Shown here piece by piece: positions 63,912 through 64,000 of a stretch of DNA of 64,000 nucleotides. The position numbers and the translations under genes were made by a program. The DNA is from Anodontia alba. Lineage: Eukaryota; Mollusca; Bivalvia; Lucinida; Lucinidae. The notes beneath the pieces were generated by a model. That model did no database searches, was not told where the DNA came from, and saw only the letters and a program-made list of their open reading frames with translations. Every line of letters begins with the position of its first letter. Within the stretch, counting starts at the first letter, position 1. The DNA lies in contig OZ024825.1 of NCBI GenBank assembly GCA_964016985.1, positions 41,307,668 through 41,371,667 on the forward strand. The letters run 5' to 3'.

Positions 63912-64000
63912 ATGTCCACCTACTTAAGGGGAGGGGGACATACTGATTTTGGTGCCGACCTTATTTGCGTCAGCATTGGCATTACACTTCCTTTCCTGCA
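63912..64000. mobile_element. Left end of another element, cut by window edge
   Basis: 'atgtccacctacttaagggg' with 'aggggacata' forms a hairpin like the 5' ends of the G and N elements. 'gccgaccttatttgcgtcagc' follows. Probably the start of a further array-bearing element. Confidence 0.45.

Overview
The window looks like invertebrate nuclear DNA, most probably from a bivalve mollusc. It is AT-rich and packed with short palindromic transposons, tRNA-derived SINEs and ~146-bp tandem arrays framed by AGCTCACCTGAGC-type hairpins. That repeat style fits what I know of clam and mussel genomes, but the species assignment is inference. There is no operon, phage, plasmid or CRISPR content.

One real gene is readable. 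Four plus-strand exons (37048-37146, 47155-47235, 60095-60308, 61710-61795) join in phase into 160 codons of a dystrobrevin homologue. They cover the N-terminal approach and the first EF-hand-like region. Each exon has an AG acceptor and GT donor, and every split codon gives a sensible residue. The introns are 10.0, 12.9 and 1.4 kb. The start codon lies in an exon I could not find upstream, and the ZZ, coiled-coil and C-terminal exons lie beyond the right edge. The first 37 kb is either an early intron or sequence 5' of the gene; I cannot tell which.

The rest is mobile DNA. I use these labels. Family A: ~205-215 bp, TTAA flanks, ends CCCTTGTCCTGCTGAA, 20 copies. Family B: ~180-200 bp, ends GCTCTAGATAAG or variants, central arm ACATATGTTGTGGGTACTC. 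Family C: ~220 bp, ends TACCATAATAACCCTAA. Family D: ~240 bp, TTAA flanks, ends CCCTTAAAGCGCC, 4 copies. Family E: ~240 bp, ends GGGCCCAGTTGTTCAAA, 9 copies. Family F: ~210 bp, TTAA flanks, internal arm TTGACATTTCATGCAAATTG. Family I: TTAA flanks, ends CCCATTGTA. Families G, H and N are 1.3-2.3 kb elements made of short inverted ends around ~145-152 bp tandem arrays. SINE-1 to SINE-4 are four SINE families. There are also a decayed mariner, two 5'-truncated LINEs and several nested TIR elements.

Layout: 0-1.7 kb tandem arrays; 1.7-10 kb mixed MITEs and a G-like element; 10.4-12.2 kb G element inside F; 15.3-16.9 kb mariner inside a pogo-like TIR element; 19.7-21.2 kb G in F; 21.7-22.2 kb SINE-2 in family I; 22.7-24.5 kb N element carrying SINE-1; 27.3-28.6 kb LINE; 37.0 kb dystrobrevin exon; 38.6-39.0 kb triple-nested palindromes; 41.0-43.2 kb the largest G element; 44.1-44.9 kb LINE tail in a C element; 45.35-46.07 kb pentanucleotide satellite; 47.2 kb dystrobrevin exon; 47.9-49.6 kb H element; 53.8-54.7 kb SINE in SINE in MITE; 57.0-58.7 kb G-type element; 60.1 and 61.7 kb dystrobrevin exons. 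Most open frames in the window are chance readings through these repeats.
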